64,000 nt of DNA from Streptomyces sp. NBC_00390 (GTDB lineage: Bacteria; Actinomycetota; Actinomycetes; Streptomycetales; Streptomycetaceae): the NCBI RefSeq assembly GCF_036057275.1, contig NZ_CP107945.1, positions 4,092,001 to 4,156,000 on the forward strand, given 5' to 3'. Position 1 is the first letter of the stretch; each line of letters begins with the position of its first letter. The position numbers and the translations under genes are program-made. The notes beneath the pieces are model-generated. The model saw nothing but the letters and a program-made list of their open reading frames with translations, was not told where the DNA came from and did no database searches. Positions 34,968-44,144 of the stretch are shown here, in pieces.

Positions 34968-36353
34968 CTACAGGGTGCGCAGCAGCACCGAGGGATGCTC
35001 CACGCAATCGGCGACATACCGCAGGAACCCGCCCGCGGTGCCGCCGTCGCAGACCCGGTGGTCGAAGGTGAGCGAGAGCTGGACGACCTGGCGTACGGCC
35101 AGTTCGCCTTGGTGCACCCACGGCTTCGGCACGATCCGGCCGACGCCGAGCATCGCGGCCTCCGGGTGGTTGATGATCGGCGTGGAGCCGTCGACGCCGA
35201 ACACTCCGTAGTTGTTCAGTGTGAACGTCCCGCCGGTCAGCTCCGCCGGGGTCAGCGACCCCTGCCGGGCCGCCTCTGTCAGCCGGACGAATTCGGCGGT
35301 GAGCGACTCCGCCGAGCGGCTGTGCGCATCCTTCACGACCGGAACGACCAGACCGCGCTCGGTCTGTGCCGCGAACCCGAGATGCACCTCGGACAGCCGC
35401 ACGATCTCGCGTGCGTCCAGGTCCACCGTGGAGTTGAGCTCCGGGTACCGGGCGAGCGCGGCGGTACAGATCCGGGCGAGCAGTGCGATCAGCGAGATCT
35501 TCGGCCCGCCCGAGGCGTTCATCGCCGCCCGCGCCGCCATCAGCTCGGTCGCGTCCGCGTCGACCCAGCAGGTGGCGTCGGGGATCTCGCGCCGGCTGCG
35601 GGAGAGCTTGTCGGCCACCGCGCCGCGTACACCGCGCAGCGGGACGCGCTCACCCTGGGCACCGCCCGCCGCGGCGGCCGGGGTGGCCTGCGGCGTCACC
35701 GGTGCCGCTGTGGCGCGCACGGCCTGCTCGACATCGGCGCGCAGGATCAGACCATCAGGTCCCGAACCGGTCAGCCGGCGCAGGTCGAGGCCGTGCTCGC
35801 GGGCGAGCTTGCGCACCAGCGGCGAGATGACGGCCACCGGTCCACCCTGCGCGCCGTGGCCCGGTGCGAGAACCGGCGCCTGAACCGGTGCGGCCGGAGG
35901 CACGACCAGCGGCGCGGGGGCGGGCGCCGAGACGGCGGCCGCGGGCGCGGCCGGGCGGATACGGCGCCGACGGGCCGCGGGCGCTCCCGTTCCGTAGCCG
36001 ACCAGCACGTTTCCAGATGACTCCGTCGCGTCAGCTGTCGCGTCACCGGTCGCGGAGGAGCGCGTGGCCGGGGCGTCCGTGGCTGCGGGCGCTCCGGACG
36101 GCTCCATGGCGCCCACCGCCACGGTGAGCAGGGGGGCGCCGACGGGCAGCTCCGTACCCTCCTCGCCGAACCGCGCGGTGACCACGCCGCCGTACGGGCA
36201 CGGCACCTCCACCATGGCCTTGGCGGTCTCCACCTCGACGACCGGCTGGTCGATCGCCACGACGTCGCCCACGGCCACCAGCCAGCGGACGATCTCGGCC
36301 TCGGTCAGCCCTTCGCCGAGGTCCGGCAGCTTGAACTCGAGCACCTGCGCCAT
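34968..36353 (-). CDS. bkdC: Branched-chain 2-oxo acid dehydrogenase E2, operon 2
   Basis: 461 aa from ATG 36353, sharing one base with the E1beta stop. Lipoyl domain (VETAKAMVEVPCPY, lipoyl K ~45), PSBD (~160-195, SPLVRKLAREHGLDLRRLTGSGPDG), catalytic core ending FDHRVCDGGTAGGFL; the catalytic His is present, though the canonical HRxxDG reads HRVCDG. Paralogue of the 15128-16552 protein with clearly different linkers. Transfers branched acyl groups to CoA, supplying isobutyryl-, isovaleryl- and 2-methylbutyryl-CoA starters. Confidence 0.92.
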   Translation of the reverse strand: MAQVLEFKLPDLGEGLTEAEIVRWLVAVGDVVAIDQPVVEVETAKAMVEVPCPYGGVVTARFGEEGTELPVGAPLLTVAVGAMEPSGAPAATDAPATRSSATGDATADATESSGNVLVGYGTGAPAARRRRIRPAAPAAAVSAPAPAPLVVPPAAPVQAPVLAPGHGAQGGPVAVISPLVRKLAREHGLDLRRLTGSGPDGLILRADVEQAVRATAAPVTPQATPAAAAGGAQGERVPLRGVRGAVADKLSRSRREIPDATCWVDADATELMAARAAMNASGGPKISLIALLARICTAALARYPELNSTVDLDAREIVRLSEVHLGFAAQTERGLVVPVVKDAHSRSAESLTAEFVRLTEAARQGSLTPAELTGGTFTLNNYGVFGVDGSTPIINHPEAAMLGVGRIVPKPWVHQGELAVRQVVQLSLTFDHRVCDGGTAGGFLRYVADCVEHPSVLLRTL

Positions 36354-37357
36354 CAGCTTTCCGCCTCCCACTGCAGCCGTGCCACCGCGTCGAGCACACG
36401 GTCCACGCCCGGCAGATGATGCCGCTCCAGCATCGGCGGCGGATAGGGGATGTCGAACCCGGCGACGCGCAGCACCGGCGCCTCCAGGTGGTGGAAACAG
36501 CGCTCGGTGACCCGCGCGGCGATCTCTCCGCCGGGGCCGCCGAAGCCGTTCGACTCATGGACGACGACCGCCCGGCCCGTGCGCCGCACGGATGCGCAGA
36601 CCGTCTCGTCGTCGAAGGGAACGAGCGAGCGCAGATCGACCACCTCCAGGTCCCAGCCCTCGGCTGCGGCCGCCTCGGCGGCCTCCATGCAGACGGGGAC
36701 GGACGGACCGTAGGTGATCAGCGTGGCGCTGCGGCCGGAGCGGCGCACCACGGCCTTGCCGATGGGCTCGACCGCCGTCGGTGCCTCGGGTGACCACTGC
36801 GCCTTCGACCAGTACAGCCGCTTCGGCTCCAGGAAGACCACAGGGTCGTCCGAGGCGATAGCAGCCCGCAGCAGCCCGTACGCGTCGTCCACGGTCGCGG
36901 GCATGACGACATGGAGCCCCGGAGTCGCCATGTAGTAGGCCTCGGAGGAGTCGCTGTGGTGCTCCACGCCGCCGATCCCGCCGCCGTACGGCACACGCAC
37001 GGTGATCGGCAGGGGCGTGCCGCCCCGGGTGCGGTTGCGCATCCGGGCGACATGGCTGATCAGCTGCTCGAACGCCGGATAGGCGAAGGCGTCGAACTGC
37101 ATCTCGACGACCGGCCGCAGCCCGTACATCGCCATGCCGACGGCCGTGCCGAGGATGCCGGCCTCGGCAAGCGGAGTGTCCGTGCACCGGTCGTCGCCGA
37201 ACTCCTTGGCGAGCCCGTCCGTGACCCGGAAGACGCCGCCCAGAGTGCCGACGTCCTCGCCCATGACATGAACGGTCGGATCCTCGGCCATCGCGTCGCG
37301 CATCGCACGCTGCAGGGCCTGGGCCATCGTCGCGGGCTTCACCGCGGCCGTGGTCAT
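36353..37357 (-). CDS. bkdB: Branched-chain 2-oxo acid dehydrogenase E1 beta, operon 2
   Basis: 334 aa from ATG 37357, overlapping the E1alpha stop by 4 bp. GEDVGTLGGVFRVTDGLAKEFG, DTPLAEAGILGTAVGMAMYGLRPVVEMQFDAF and GRAVVVHESNGFGGPGGEIAARV are the family landmarks. Pairs with E1alpha to form the thiamine-diphosphate decarboxylase component. Tight overlaps across the operon imply co-translation in fixed ratio. Confidence 0.93.
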   Translation of the reverse strand: MTTAAVKPATMAQALQRAMRDAMAEDPTVHVMGEDVGTLGGVFRVTDGLAKEFGDDRCTDTPLAEAGILGTAVGMAMYGLRPVVEMQFDAFAYPAFEQLISHVARMRNRTRGGTPLPITVRVPYGGGIGGVEHHSDSSEAYYMATPGLHVVMPATVDDAYGLLRAAIASDDPVVFLEPKRLYWSKAQWSPEAPTAVEPIGKAVVRRSGRSATLITYGPSVPVCMEAAEAAAAEGWDLEVVDLRSLVPFDDETVCASVRRTGRAVVVHESNGFGGPGGEIAARVTERCFHHLEAPVLRVAGFDIPYPPPMLERHHLPGVDRVLDAVARLQWEAES

Positions 37358-38493
37358 CGTGCTTCTCCCTCTGCGTCCAGCTCGGCCCGCAGCAGCGCCG
37401 CCTGCTCACGGAGCTGGGTCGTCTGCTCGGCGTAGACATGCGCGAACAGGTCCATCGGGTCCAGCGCCGGATCGGCGTTCATCCGCTCGCGCAGTGCGGC
37501 GGCCATGACCTCGGCCGCGTCGGCCGCGGCCTGCTTGGCGTCGTCGTCCAGCAGTCCCCGCTCCGTCAGCTCCCGCTCCAGGAGCTGGATCGGATCGTGC
37601 TGCCGCCAGGTCTCGACCTCGTTGTCACCGCGGTAGCGGGTCGCGTCGTCGGCATTCGTGTGGGCCTCGATGCGGTACGTGATGGCCTCGATCAGGGTCG
37701 GGCCGCCGCCCCGCCTGGCGCGGGACATGGCGTCGCTCAGCACTTCGTGCACGGCGGCCACGTCGTTGCCGTCGACGAGCCGGCCCGGCATGCCGTACCC
37801 GACGGCCTTGTGGGCCAGGGAGGGCGCTGCGGTCTGCTTGGCCAGCGGTACGGAGATCGCGAAGCCGTTGTTCTGGACGAGGAAGACGACAGGGGCCTTC
37901 CAGACGGCGGCGAAGTTCAGCGCCTCGTGGAAGTCGCCCTCGCTGGTGCCGCCGTCGCCGACCATGGCCAGCGCCACGACGTCGTCGCCCTTGAGACGGG
38001 CGGCGTGCGCCAGACCGACGGCGTGGGGCAGCTGGGTCGCCAGCGGGGTGCACAGGGGCGCGATGCGGTGCTCATGCGGGTCGTAGCCGGTGTGCCAGTC
38101 GCCGCGCAGCAGGGTGAGGGCCTGCACGGGGTCGAGTCCGCGTGCCACGGCCGCGAGGGTGTCGCGGTAGCTGGGGAAGAGCCAGTCCTGCTCCTGAAGC
38201 GCCAGCGCTGCGGCGACCTCGCAGGCCTCCTGCCCCGTGGTCGACGGGTAGACGGCGAGCCGGCCCTGCTTGGTCAGGGCGGTCGCCTGGGCGTTGTACC
38301 GACGGCCGCGCACCAGCTCCGCGTACAGGCGCAGGAGCAGCTCGGGGTCGGCCCCGGCAGCTGCCTCCGTGCCGAGCACGCGATACGGCTCCGGGTCGGG
38401 GAGCAGGGGGGCAGGATCGGTGCGGGGCTGCCACGCCGGAGGCGGGGTGGGCCGGTAGGCGGCAGCGGCACCGGGCAGCTCCTGGACCGTCAT
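37354..38493 (-). CDS. bkdA: Branched-chain 2-oxo acid dehydrogenase E1 alpha, operon 2
   Basis: 379 aa from ATG 38493 (MTVQELPG). An in-frame TTG at 38508 with GAGGAGG 8 nt upstream is a serious alternative and would add 5 residues. ThDP site GDGGTSEGDFHEALNF...NNGFAIS; loop RIEAHTNADDATRYR. The N-terminus AYRPTPPPAWQPRTDPAPLLPDPEPYRVL is typical of Streptomyces BkdA proteins that feed avermectin-type starters and branched fatty acids. First gene of the operon; divergent from the Lrp regulator. Confidence 0.92.
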   Translation of the reverse strand: MTVQELPGAAAAYRPTPPPAWQPRTDPAPLLPDPEPYRVLGTEAAAGADPELLLRLYAELVRGRRYNAQATALTKQGRLAVYPSTTGQEACEVAAALALQEQDWLFPSYRDTLAAVARGLDPVQALTLLRGDWHTGYDPHEHRIAPLCTPLATQLPHAVGLAHAARLKGDDVVALAMVGDGGTSEGDFHEALNFAAVWKAPVVFLVQNNGFAISVPLAKQTAAPSLAHKAVGYGMPGRLVDGNDVAAVHEVLSDAMSRARRGGGPTLIEAITYRIEAHTNADDATRYRGDNEVETWRQHDPIQLLERELTERGLLDDDAKQAAADAAEVMAAALRERMNADPALDPMDLFAHVYAEQTTQLREQAALLRAELDAEGEAR

Positions 38494-38599
38494 GCTGCTC
38501 TTTCTCAACGCGAGCACCTCCTCGTGGGAGCGACGACGAAAGCGATACGAATGCGGACAACGCATGCGAGGGCGAGGCGGCACGCGTGTGGCCCGCCTC

Positions 38600-38617
38600 A
38601 CCTACCGATTGTTCGGT
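38600..38617. promoter_or_regulatory. PaaR-like operator in the bkdA-lrp divergent promoter
   Basis: Read on the minus strand this is ACCGAACAATCGGTAGGT, 16/18 identical to the operators at 41595 and 46190 flanking the paa genes. About 110 bp from both divergent starts. Confidence 0.6.
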
Positions 38618-38651
38618 CGTGGACGCATTTTGGCTACAGGCGCGGCCAGCC

Positions 38652-38660
38652 TGTGGACAA
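38652..38660 (-). promoter_or_regulatory. DnaA box
   Basis: TTGTCCACA on the minus strand, the preferred Streptomyces DnaA-box sequence, in the bkdA-lrp intergenic region. A single box, not an origin; a second partial match (TCTCCACAG) follows 5 bp later. Confidence 0.5.
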
Positions 38661-38718
38661 ACGGTTCTCCACAGCTTGAGATGGAGACAGGTCGTCCATG
38701 CGAGGAAGGCGGGGGGAC

Positions 38719-39291
38719 GTGGCAGCTGAACAAATGGCCGAGAGCGGGGACCGCGCGGAGCAGACGCCGCCTGCCCGCGCGCTCGATTCGATCGACCGGG
38801 ACATCCTGCGCATGCTCCAGGTGGACGGCCGCGCCTCGATCCGATCCGTGGCCGAGCGGGTGCATGTCTCCCGCGCGAATGCGTATGCCCGTATCAACCG
38901 TCTGATCGACGACGGCGTGATCCGCGGCTTCAGCGCGCGCGTCGACCACGAGCGCGCCGGGCAGGGCGCATCCGCCTACATCACGCTCAAGATCGTGCAG
39001 AACTCCTGGCGGACGGTGCGCGAGCAGTTGCAGGCACTGCCGGGCGCCGCGCACATCGCACTGGTCAGCGGGGATTTCGACGTCCTGCTGCTGGTGCACA
39101 CCCCGGACAACCGCACCCTGCGCGAACTGGTCCTGACCAGGCTCCAGGCCATTCCGGAAGTGCTGTCGACCCGCACGCTGCTGGTCTTCGAGGAGACCGA
39201 TCTCGACCCGGTGCCCGGCCCTCTGCCGGGGACGGGGACGGGGACGACCACTGGTTCCCGACTTGCCCCGGAGGACGAGCCACTGCCGTAG
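38719..39291 (+). CDS. bkdR: Lrp/AsnC-family regulator (BkdR-like)
   Basis: 190 aa from GTG 38719 (AAGG 9 nt upstream); ATG 38698 would add seven residues. AsnC-type HTH at ~20-75 (LDSIDRDILRMLQVDGRASIRSVAERVHVSRANAYARINRLIDDGVI), RAM ligand domain ~80-165 (ALPGAAHIALVSGDFDVLLLV), then a Gly/Thr-rich tail. Position divergent from bkdABC matches bkdR of other Streptomyces, which controls branched-chain amino acid breakdown. Binding sites are expected in 38494-38718. Confidence 0.88.
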   Translation: MAAEQMAESGDRAEQTPPARALDSIDRDILRMLQVDGRASIRSVAERVHVSRANAYARINRLIDDGVIRGFSARVDHERAGQGASAYITLKIVQNSWRTVREQLQALPGAAHIALVSGDFDVLLLVHTPDNRTLRELVLTRLQAIPEVLSTRTLLVFEETDLDPVPGPLPGTGTGTTTGSRLAPEDEPLP

Positions 39292-39324
39292 TTCGGGGGT
39301 GAGCTGCCGGCGGTCGAGGGGTGC

Positions 39325-39368
39325 CTGCCGGTGGTGCGGACACATCTGCCGGCCGGCACCACCGGCAG
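39325..39368. terminator. Bidirectional hairpin terminator
   Basis: Perfect 13-bp arms 39325-39337 and 39356-39368 with an 18-nt loop, between convergent lrp and tetR genes. Confidence 0.75.
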
Positions 39369-39435
39369 TCCGTACCCGCTCCGGCCCGGCAGGCGCCGTG
39401 GCGGTCCCGGCCCAGCAATCGGTACCGGCTCCCGC

Positions 39436-40029
39436 TCAGGTGTCCGTACGCAGTCCGTCGAAGGCAAGCCGGACGACCGTGTCGGCCACCTGGTCCCCGT
39501 CGTGGCTGCCGCCCGGATGCGGGCGGTACCACTCGACGAGCGAGTTCACCATGCCGAACAGCAGACGCGTCGCCAGCCGGATGTCCACATCGGCCCGCAG
39601 ATCGCCGTCAGCCGCCGCCGCCTTCAGCAGGTCGGACACCCGCTGGTCGAACTCGCGGCGGCGCTCCAAAGCCCACCGCTCCGTCTTCGTGTTGCCCCGC
39701 ACACGCAGCAGCAGCGTCACATACGGCAGCTCGGCCATCAGCACCTCGACCGTGCGCCGGGTGACGTACTCGACGCGCTCGATGGCCCGGCCCTGCACGG
39801 CGCCCGGCTCCTCGAGGATCGCGAACAGCGCGTCGAGGGCCCGGCTCACGGCGCGGCGCAGCAGTTCCTCCTTGCCCGCCACGTGGTGGTAGATGGAGGA
39901 CTTGGAGATACCGGCCGCCTTGGAGAGATGCTCCATCGACGTGCCGTCGTACCCGCGTTCGTTGAAGACACCCACGGCGACGGTGAGCAGCGTCTCCGGG
40001 GTGTATGTGTCCCGTCTTGCGGTGGTCAT
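39436..40029 (-). CDS. paaR: TetR-family regulator, probable PaaR
   Basis: 197 aa from ATG 40029, overlapping the dehydrogenase stop by 4 bp. HTH at ~10-55 (ETLLTVAVGVFNERGYDGTSMEHLSKAAGISKSSIYHHVAGKEELL), helical ligand domain to ~195. It resembles actinobacterial PaaR, whose ligand is phenylacetyl-CoA. Context agrees: same operon as a 3-hydroxyacyl-CoA dehydrogenase, next to paaN and paaABCDE, with matching palindromes at 41595, 46190 and 38600. Being second in the operon controlled by the 41595 site implies autoregulation. Confidence 0.82.
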   Translation of the reverse strand: MTTARRDTYTPETLLTVAVGVFNERGYDGTSMEHLSKAAGISKSSIYHHVAGKEELLRRAVSRALDALFAILEEPGAVQGRAIERVEYVTRRTVEVLMAELPYVTLLLRVRGNTKTERWALERRREFDQRVSDLLKAAAADGDLRADVDIRLATRLLFGMVNSLVEWYRPHPGGSHDGDQVADTVVRLAFDGLRTDT

Positions 40030-41543
40030 CCGCTCTCCTCCTCGATCGAGGAGAAGGCGCGGCGTGTGGAGCCGGGGCACGGCGCGTACCGCCCGGTGGG
40101 GTAGCGGTCGTGAAGGGAGCCGAGCACGTCGCAGACCCAGTCGAAGCCCAGCTTCCCGGCCCACTCCAGGGGCCCTGCGGGGTAGTTCACGCCGAGCCGC
40201 ATCGCGGTGTCGATGTCCTCGGCCGAGGCGACACCGCGCTCGACCGCGTCCACCGCGACATCCACCAGCATCGCGACCGTACGGGCGACGATCATGCCCG
40301 GTACGTCGCCGATGAGGGAGACGTCCTTGCCGAGCGCCTGGAAGAGACCGACGGCCTCCTGGACGGCGCCCGGCATGGTCCTCAAGGTGTCCTGCGAGGC
40401 GGTCAGCGCGATCCTGGTCGCCTTTTCGTAGTCCAGGGCGAGATCGAAGTAGACGATGCCGTCCTCGTACTCGAAGGCGGCTTCTCCGTCCACGAGCCGC
40501 AGCTGCGCGCCCCCGGGCAGGGCTATGCAGGCCCCCTCGGGCTTGTGGCGGACCTGAATCCCCGCCCGTTCGATCATCCCGGCCAGGGGTTCGGCGGGCC
40601 CGAGGTCACCGTGGACGATCACGTTGCGCGGGGCCGGAGCGGGCGGTTCGGTGCGCGGCCGGGGGCGCTCGGCCCCCTCCGCGTACGAGAACCAGCCGTG
40701 GCCCGACTTCCGGCCGTGACGACCCGACTCCACGAGCCGGCGCTGGGCGAGCGAGGGCGTGAACTTCGAGCTCTGGAAGAACGACTCCCACACGGAACGG
40801 GTGACCGCCTCGTTGACGTCCTGGCCGATCAGGTCGGTGAGCTCGAACGGGCCCATCCGGAAGCCGCCGCTCTCGCGCAGCACCGCGTCGATGGTGGCGG
40901 GATCCGCGACCCGCTCCTCGTACACGGCGAAGGCCTCCGCGTAGAAGGGCCGGGCGACACGGTTGACGATGAAGCCGGGGGTGTCGGTGCATCGCACCGG
41001 CGTTTTGCCCCATGCCTTCGCGGTCTCGTAGGCACGCGTGGCGGCGCTCTCCTCGGTGGCGAAGCCGCTGACGACCTCGACCAGGGGCAGCAGCGGTGCG
41101 GGGTTGAAGAAGTGCAGTCCGACGAAACGCCCGGGCACTCGCAGGGCGCCGCCGATGGCGGTGACGGAGAGCGAGGAGGTGTTGGTCGCGAGCAGGCAGT
41201 CGTCGGCGACGATCTTCTCCAGCGCGCCGAAGAGCTCCTGCTTGACCGGGAGCTGCTCGAGGATCGCCTCGATCACGAGGGCAGCGTCGGCGAGCTCGGT
41301 GAGTTCGGCGGCGGGAATCAGCCGAGCTCGGGCCGCGTCGCGTTCGGCGGCGGCCAGCCGGCCCTTGTCGACCAGCCGGTCCAGGCGGGCACCGACGGCG
41401 TCGGCCGCCTCCGCGGCCCGTCCGGGCGCGGCGTCGTAGAGACGTACGGGATGGCCTGCGACGAGGGCGACCTGGGCGATGCCCTGCCCCATGGTCCCCG
41501 TGCCGACCACGGCGACGGTACGACTCTTATCGATGGCGGTCAT
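40026..41543 (-). CDS. paaH: 3-hydroxyacyl-CoA dehydrogenase (PaaH-like)
   Basis: 505 aa from ATG 41543 (GGGGAGG upstream). NAD-binding GTGTMGQGIAQV at ~14, NTSSLSVTAI and GLHFFNPAPLLPLVEVV catalytic region, C-terminal HCDH domain (NRVARPFYAEAF...GGFRMGPFELTDLIGQDVN), followed by a second partial HCDH-like domain (~390-485, ILVD/RLGVNYPAGPLEWA). The duplicated C-terminus is typical of PaaH/PaaC-type enzymes that oxidise 3-hydroxyadipyl-CoA in the phenylacetate pathway. Divergent from paaN. Confidence 0.88.
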   Translation of the reverse strand: MTAIDKSRTVAVVGTGTMGQGIAQVALVAGHPVRLYDAAPGRAAEAADAVGARLDRLVDKGRLAAAERDAARARLIPAAELTELADAALVIEAILEQLPVKQELFGALEKIVADDCLLATNTSSLSVTAIGGALRVPGRFVGLHFFNPAPLLPLVEVVSGFATEESAATRAYETAKAWGKTPVRCTDTPGFIVNRVARPFYAEAFAVYEERVADPATIDAVLRESGGFRMGPFELTDLIGQDVNEAVTRSVWESFFQSSKFTPSLAQRRLVESGRHGRKSGHGWFSYAEGAERPRPRTEPPAPAPRNVIVHGDLGPAEPLAGMIERAGIQVRHKPEGACIALPGGAQLRLVDGEAAFEYEDGIVYFDLALDYEKATRIALTASQDTLRTMPGAVQEAVGLFQALGKDVSLIGDVPGMIVARTVAMLVDVAVDAVERGVASAEDIDTAMRLGVNYPAGPLEWAGKLGFDWVCDVLGSLHDRYPTGRYAPCPGSTRRAFSSIEEESG

Positions 41544-41594
41544 GGAGGCGATCCTCCCCGATGAGTTTTCCACAGGTTCGACAGGCCCCCTTGT

Positions 41595-41612
41595 ACCGAC
41601 CGATCGTTCGGT
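41595..41612. promoter_or_regulatory. PaaR-type operator between HAD-tetR and paaN
   Basis: ACCGACCGATCGTTCGGT; its reverse complement is identical at all 18 positions to the site at 46190. Near-perfect palindrome (16/18) placed between the divergent starts at 41543 and 41667. Confidence 0.8.
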
Positions 41613-41666
41613 TACTCTAACTCTGTCATTCCTTCCCTGCCCAGCTCGACGAGGAGTTGGTCCGTC

Positions 41667-43343
41667 ATGCAGCTGACCGAGACCCACCGGCCCACGCTCG
41701 ACCAGGCCCTCGAAGCGATCCGCACGCGCGCCTACTGGTCCCCCCACCCGGAGCACCCCAAGGCGTACGGCGAGAGTGCCCCGGCCGACGGCCTCGCGGC
41801 CTTCGAAGCCCTGCGCGGCACCCGCTTCGACCTGGACCAGCCGGGCACGGACGGCTGGACCGGCGGCGAAGTCTCGCCGTACGGCCCGGAGTTGGGTATC
41901 GAGTACCCCCACCCCGATCTCGACGTCCTGCTGCCCGCGATGCGCGCGGGCATGGCCGCCTGGCGCGAGGCGGGACCGGAGACCCGGGCCCTGGTCTGCC
42001 TGGAGATCCTGGCCAGGATCAGCGCCCGCACCCATGAGTTCGCGCACGCGGTGATGCACACCAGCGGGCAGGCCTTCATGATGGCGTTCCAGGCAGGCGG
42101 CCCGCACGCCCAGGACCGCGGCCTGGAGGCCGTGGCCTACGCGTACACGGAGCAGATCCGCACCCCCGCGGCGGCCGACTGGTCCAAGCCGCAGGGCAAG
42201 CGCGACCCTCTCGAGCTGCGCAAGACCTTCACCACGGCGGGCCGCGGCATCGCCCTGGTGATCGGCTGCAACACCTTCCCGACGTGGAACGGCTACCCCG
42301 GCCTGTTCGCCTCTCTGGCCACCGGAAACCCGGTCCTGGTCAAGCCGCATCCGCGCGCGGTGCTGCCGCTGGCCCTCACGGTGCGCGTGGCGCGCGAGGT
42401 GCTCGCCGAGGCCGGCTTCGACCCGAATCTGGTCGCTCTCGCCGTCGAGGAGCCCGGTGAGGGGATCGCGAAGACCCTCGCCGTCCGCCCCGAGATCAAG
42501 ATCATCGACTACACCGGTTCGACCGAGTTCGGTGACTGGCTGGAGGCCAACGCCCGCCAGGCACTGGTCTACACGGAGAAGGCCGGCGTCAACACGGTGG
42601 TCGTGGACTCCACCGACAACTACAAGGGGATGCTCTCCAACCTGGCCTTCTCGCTGTCCCTGTACAGCGGCCAGATGTGCACCACCCCGCAGAACGTGCT
42701 GATCCCCAGGGACGGCATTGCCACGGACGCCGGACCCAGGACGTACGACGAGGTGGCAGCCGACCTCGCGGCCGCTGTGGGCGGCCTGCTCGGCGACGAC
42801 GCCCGGGCGAACGGTCTGCTCGGCGCGCTGGTCAACCCTGATGTGAAGGCCCGCCTCGATGCGGCGGCCGACCTCGGCGAGGTGGCCCTAGCCTCGCGTG
42901 AGGTCGTGAACCCGGAGTTCCCGGGCGCGACCGTGCGGACCCCGGTCATCGTCAAGCTCGACGGCGCCCGCAAGCTCTGGGAGTCGCCGGACGCCGAGGT
43001 GGCGTATCTGTCGGAGTGCTTCGGCCCGGTGTCGTTCGTGGTCGCCGTGGACTCCACGGCGGACGCCGTGGATCTGCTGCGGCGCACGGTCCGCGACAAG
43101 GGCGCGATGACCGTCGGTGCCTACACGACGTCGGCGGAGACCGAGCGCGCGATCGAGGATGTCTGCCTGGAGGAGTCGGCGCAGCTCTCGCTGAACCTGA
43201 CGGGCGGGGTGTACGTCAACCAGACGGCGGCGTTCTCCGACTTCCATGGCTCGGGCGGAAACCCGGCGGCGAACGCGGCGCTGTGCGACGGCGCCTTCGT
43301 CTCCAACCGCTTCCGTGTGGTGGAGGTCCGGCGCCAGGCCTGA
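41667..43343 (+). CDS. paaN: Phenylacetic acid degradation protein PaaN (aldehyde dehydrogenase-like)
   Basis: 558 aa, GAGGAG upstream. Long family-specific N-terminus (TLDQALEAIRTRAYWSPHPEHPKAYGE), then an ALDH fold: GCNTFPTWNGYPGLFASLATGNPVLVKPHPRAVLP, DYTGSTEFGDWLE, YSGQMCTTPQNVLIP (candidate catalytic Cys in QMC), ECFGPVSFVVAV, and GGVYVNQTAAFSDFHGSGGNP. Acts on the ring-opened aldehyde intermediate of the phenylacetyl-CoA pathway. No enoyl hydratase domain as in E. coli PaaZ. Confidence 0.93.
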   Translation: MQLTETHRPTLDQALEAIRTRAYWSPHPEHPKAYGESAPADGLAAFEALRGTRFDLDQPGTDGWTGGEVSPYGPELGIEYPHPDLDVLLPAMRAGMAAWREAGPETRALVCLEILARISARTHEFAHAVMHTSGQAFMMAFQAGGPHAQDRGLEAVAYAYTEQIRTPAAADWSKPQGKRDPLELRKTFTTAGRGIALVIGCNTFPTWNGYPGLFASLATGNPVLVKPHPRAVLPLALTVRVAREVLAEAGFDPNLVALAVEEPGEGIAKTLAVRPEIKIIDYTGSTEFGDWLEANARQALVYTEKAGVNTVVVDSTDNYKGMLSNLAFSLSLYSGQMCTTPQNVLIPRDGIATDAGPRTYDEVAADLAAAVGGLLGDDARANGLLGALVNPDVKARLDAAADLGEVALASREVVNPEFPGATVRTPVIVKLDGARKLWESPDAEVAYLSECFGPVSFVVAVDSTADAVDLLRRTVRDKGAMTVGAYTTSAETERAIEDVCLEESAQLSLNLTGGVYVNQTAAFSDFHGSGGNPAANAALCDGAFVSNRFRVVEVRRQA

Positions 43344-43360
43344 CGGCGTCAGCACATCTG

Positions 43361-43390
43361 CCGGTCTCCGGGGGCGTCCCCGGGGACCGG
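43361..43390. terminator. Hairpin terminator after paaN
   Basis: 13-bp stem (43361-43373 with 43378-43390, one G-U pair) and GCGT loop, 17 bp after the paaN stop. Confidence 0.8.
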
Positions 43391-43482
43391 AGCCCAGCAC
43401 CGGGTTCCCTTGGGCCCCTCCACCCGGCCCTCGCCGTGGCCGCCGGCGCCGTGGTCCTTGCCACGTGCTCCCAGCGCGCGGC

Positions 43483-44142
43483 TCAGCTCGGCTGCGACGG
43501 GGGCGGTACGTCCGCATGCCGCTGCACCCAGGCGTGCATCGCGATCGCCGCGGCCGCACCGGCGTTGATCGATCGTGTCGACCCGAACTGGGCGATCGAG
43601 CAGACCATCGCGGCGTGCTTACGTGCCTCCTCGGTCAGCCCGGGCCCCTCCTGGCCGAACAGCAGCACACAGCGCCGGGGCAGCTCGGTGCGCTCCAGGG
43701 GCACGGCCCCGGGCAGGTTGTCGATCCCGATGATCGGCAGATCCTCGGCGGCGGCCCACTGCGTCAGCGACTCCGTGTCGGGGTGATGGCGCACATGCTG
43801 ATAGCGGTCGGTGACCATGGCGCCGCGCCGGTTCCAGCGCCGGCGACCCACGATGTGGATCTCCTTGGCGAGGAACGCGTTGGCGGTGCGCACCACCGAC
43901 CCGATGTTGAAGTCGTGACCCCAGTTCTCCACGGCCACGTGGAAGCCGTGCCTCCGCGTGTCCAGGTCGGCGACGATGGCCTCGCGCGTCCAGTACCGGT
44001 ACTGGTCGACGACATTGCGGCGGTCGCCGTCGGCCAGCAGCTCGGGGTCGTACCGCCGGTCCTGCGGCCAGGGCAGCGGGTGCGGCCCGACGCCGATCTC
44101 GGGGCCGTAGCCCTCGTCGTACTGGACGGGTTCTTCGGTCAT
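43483..44142 (-). CDS. SpoU/TrmH-family RNA 2'-O-methyltransferase
   Basis: 219 aa from ATG 44142 (GTG 44148 also possible). SPOUT motifs: motif 1 NWGHDFNIGSVVRTANAF (N and R for AdoMet/RNA), motif 2 VLLFGQEGPGL and motif 3 CSIAQFGSTRSINAGAAAAIAMHAW. The knotted C-terminal AdoMet site is complete. Methylates a ribose in rRNA or tRNA; the exact nucleotide is unknown. Unrelated to phenylacetate; it may be linked to the downstream minus-strand genes only by location. Confidence 0.88.
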   Translation of the reverse strand: MTEEPVQYDEGYGPEIGVGPHPLPWPQDRRYDPELLADGDRRNVVDQYRYWTREAIVADLDTRRHGFHVAVENWGHDFNIGSVVRTANAFLAKEIHIVGRRRWNRRGAMVTDRYQHVRHHPDTESLTQWAAAEDLPIIGIDNLPGAVPLERTELPRRCVLLFGQEGPGLTEEARKHAAMVCSIAQFGSTRSINAGAAAAIAMHAWVQRHADVPPPSQPS

Positions 44143-44144
44143 GC

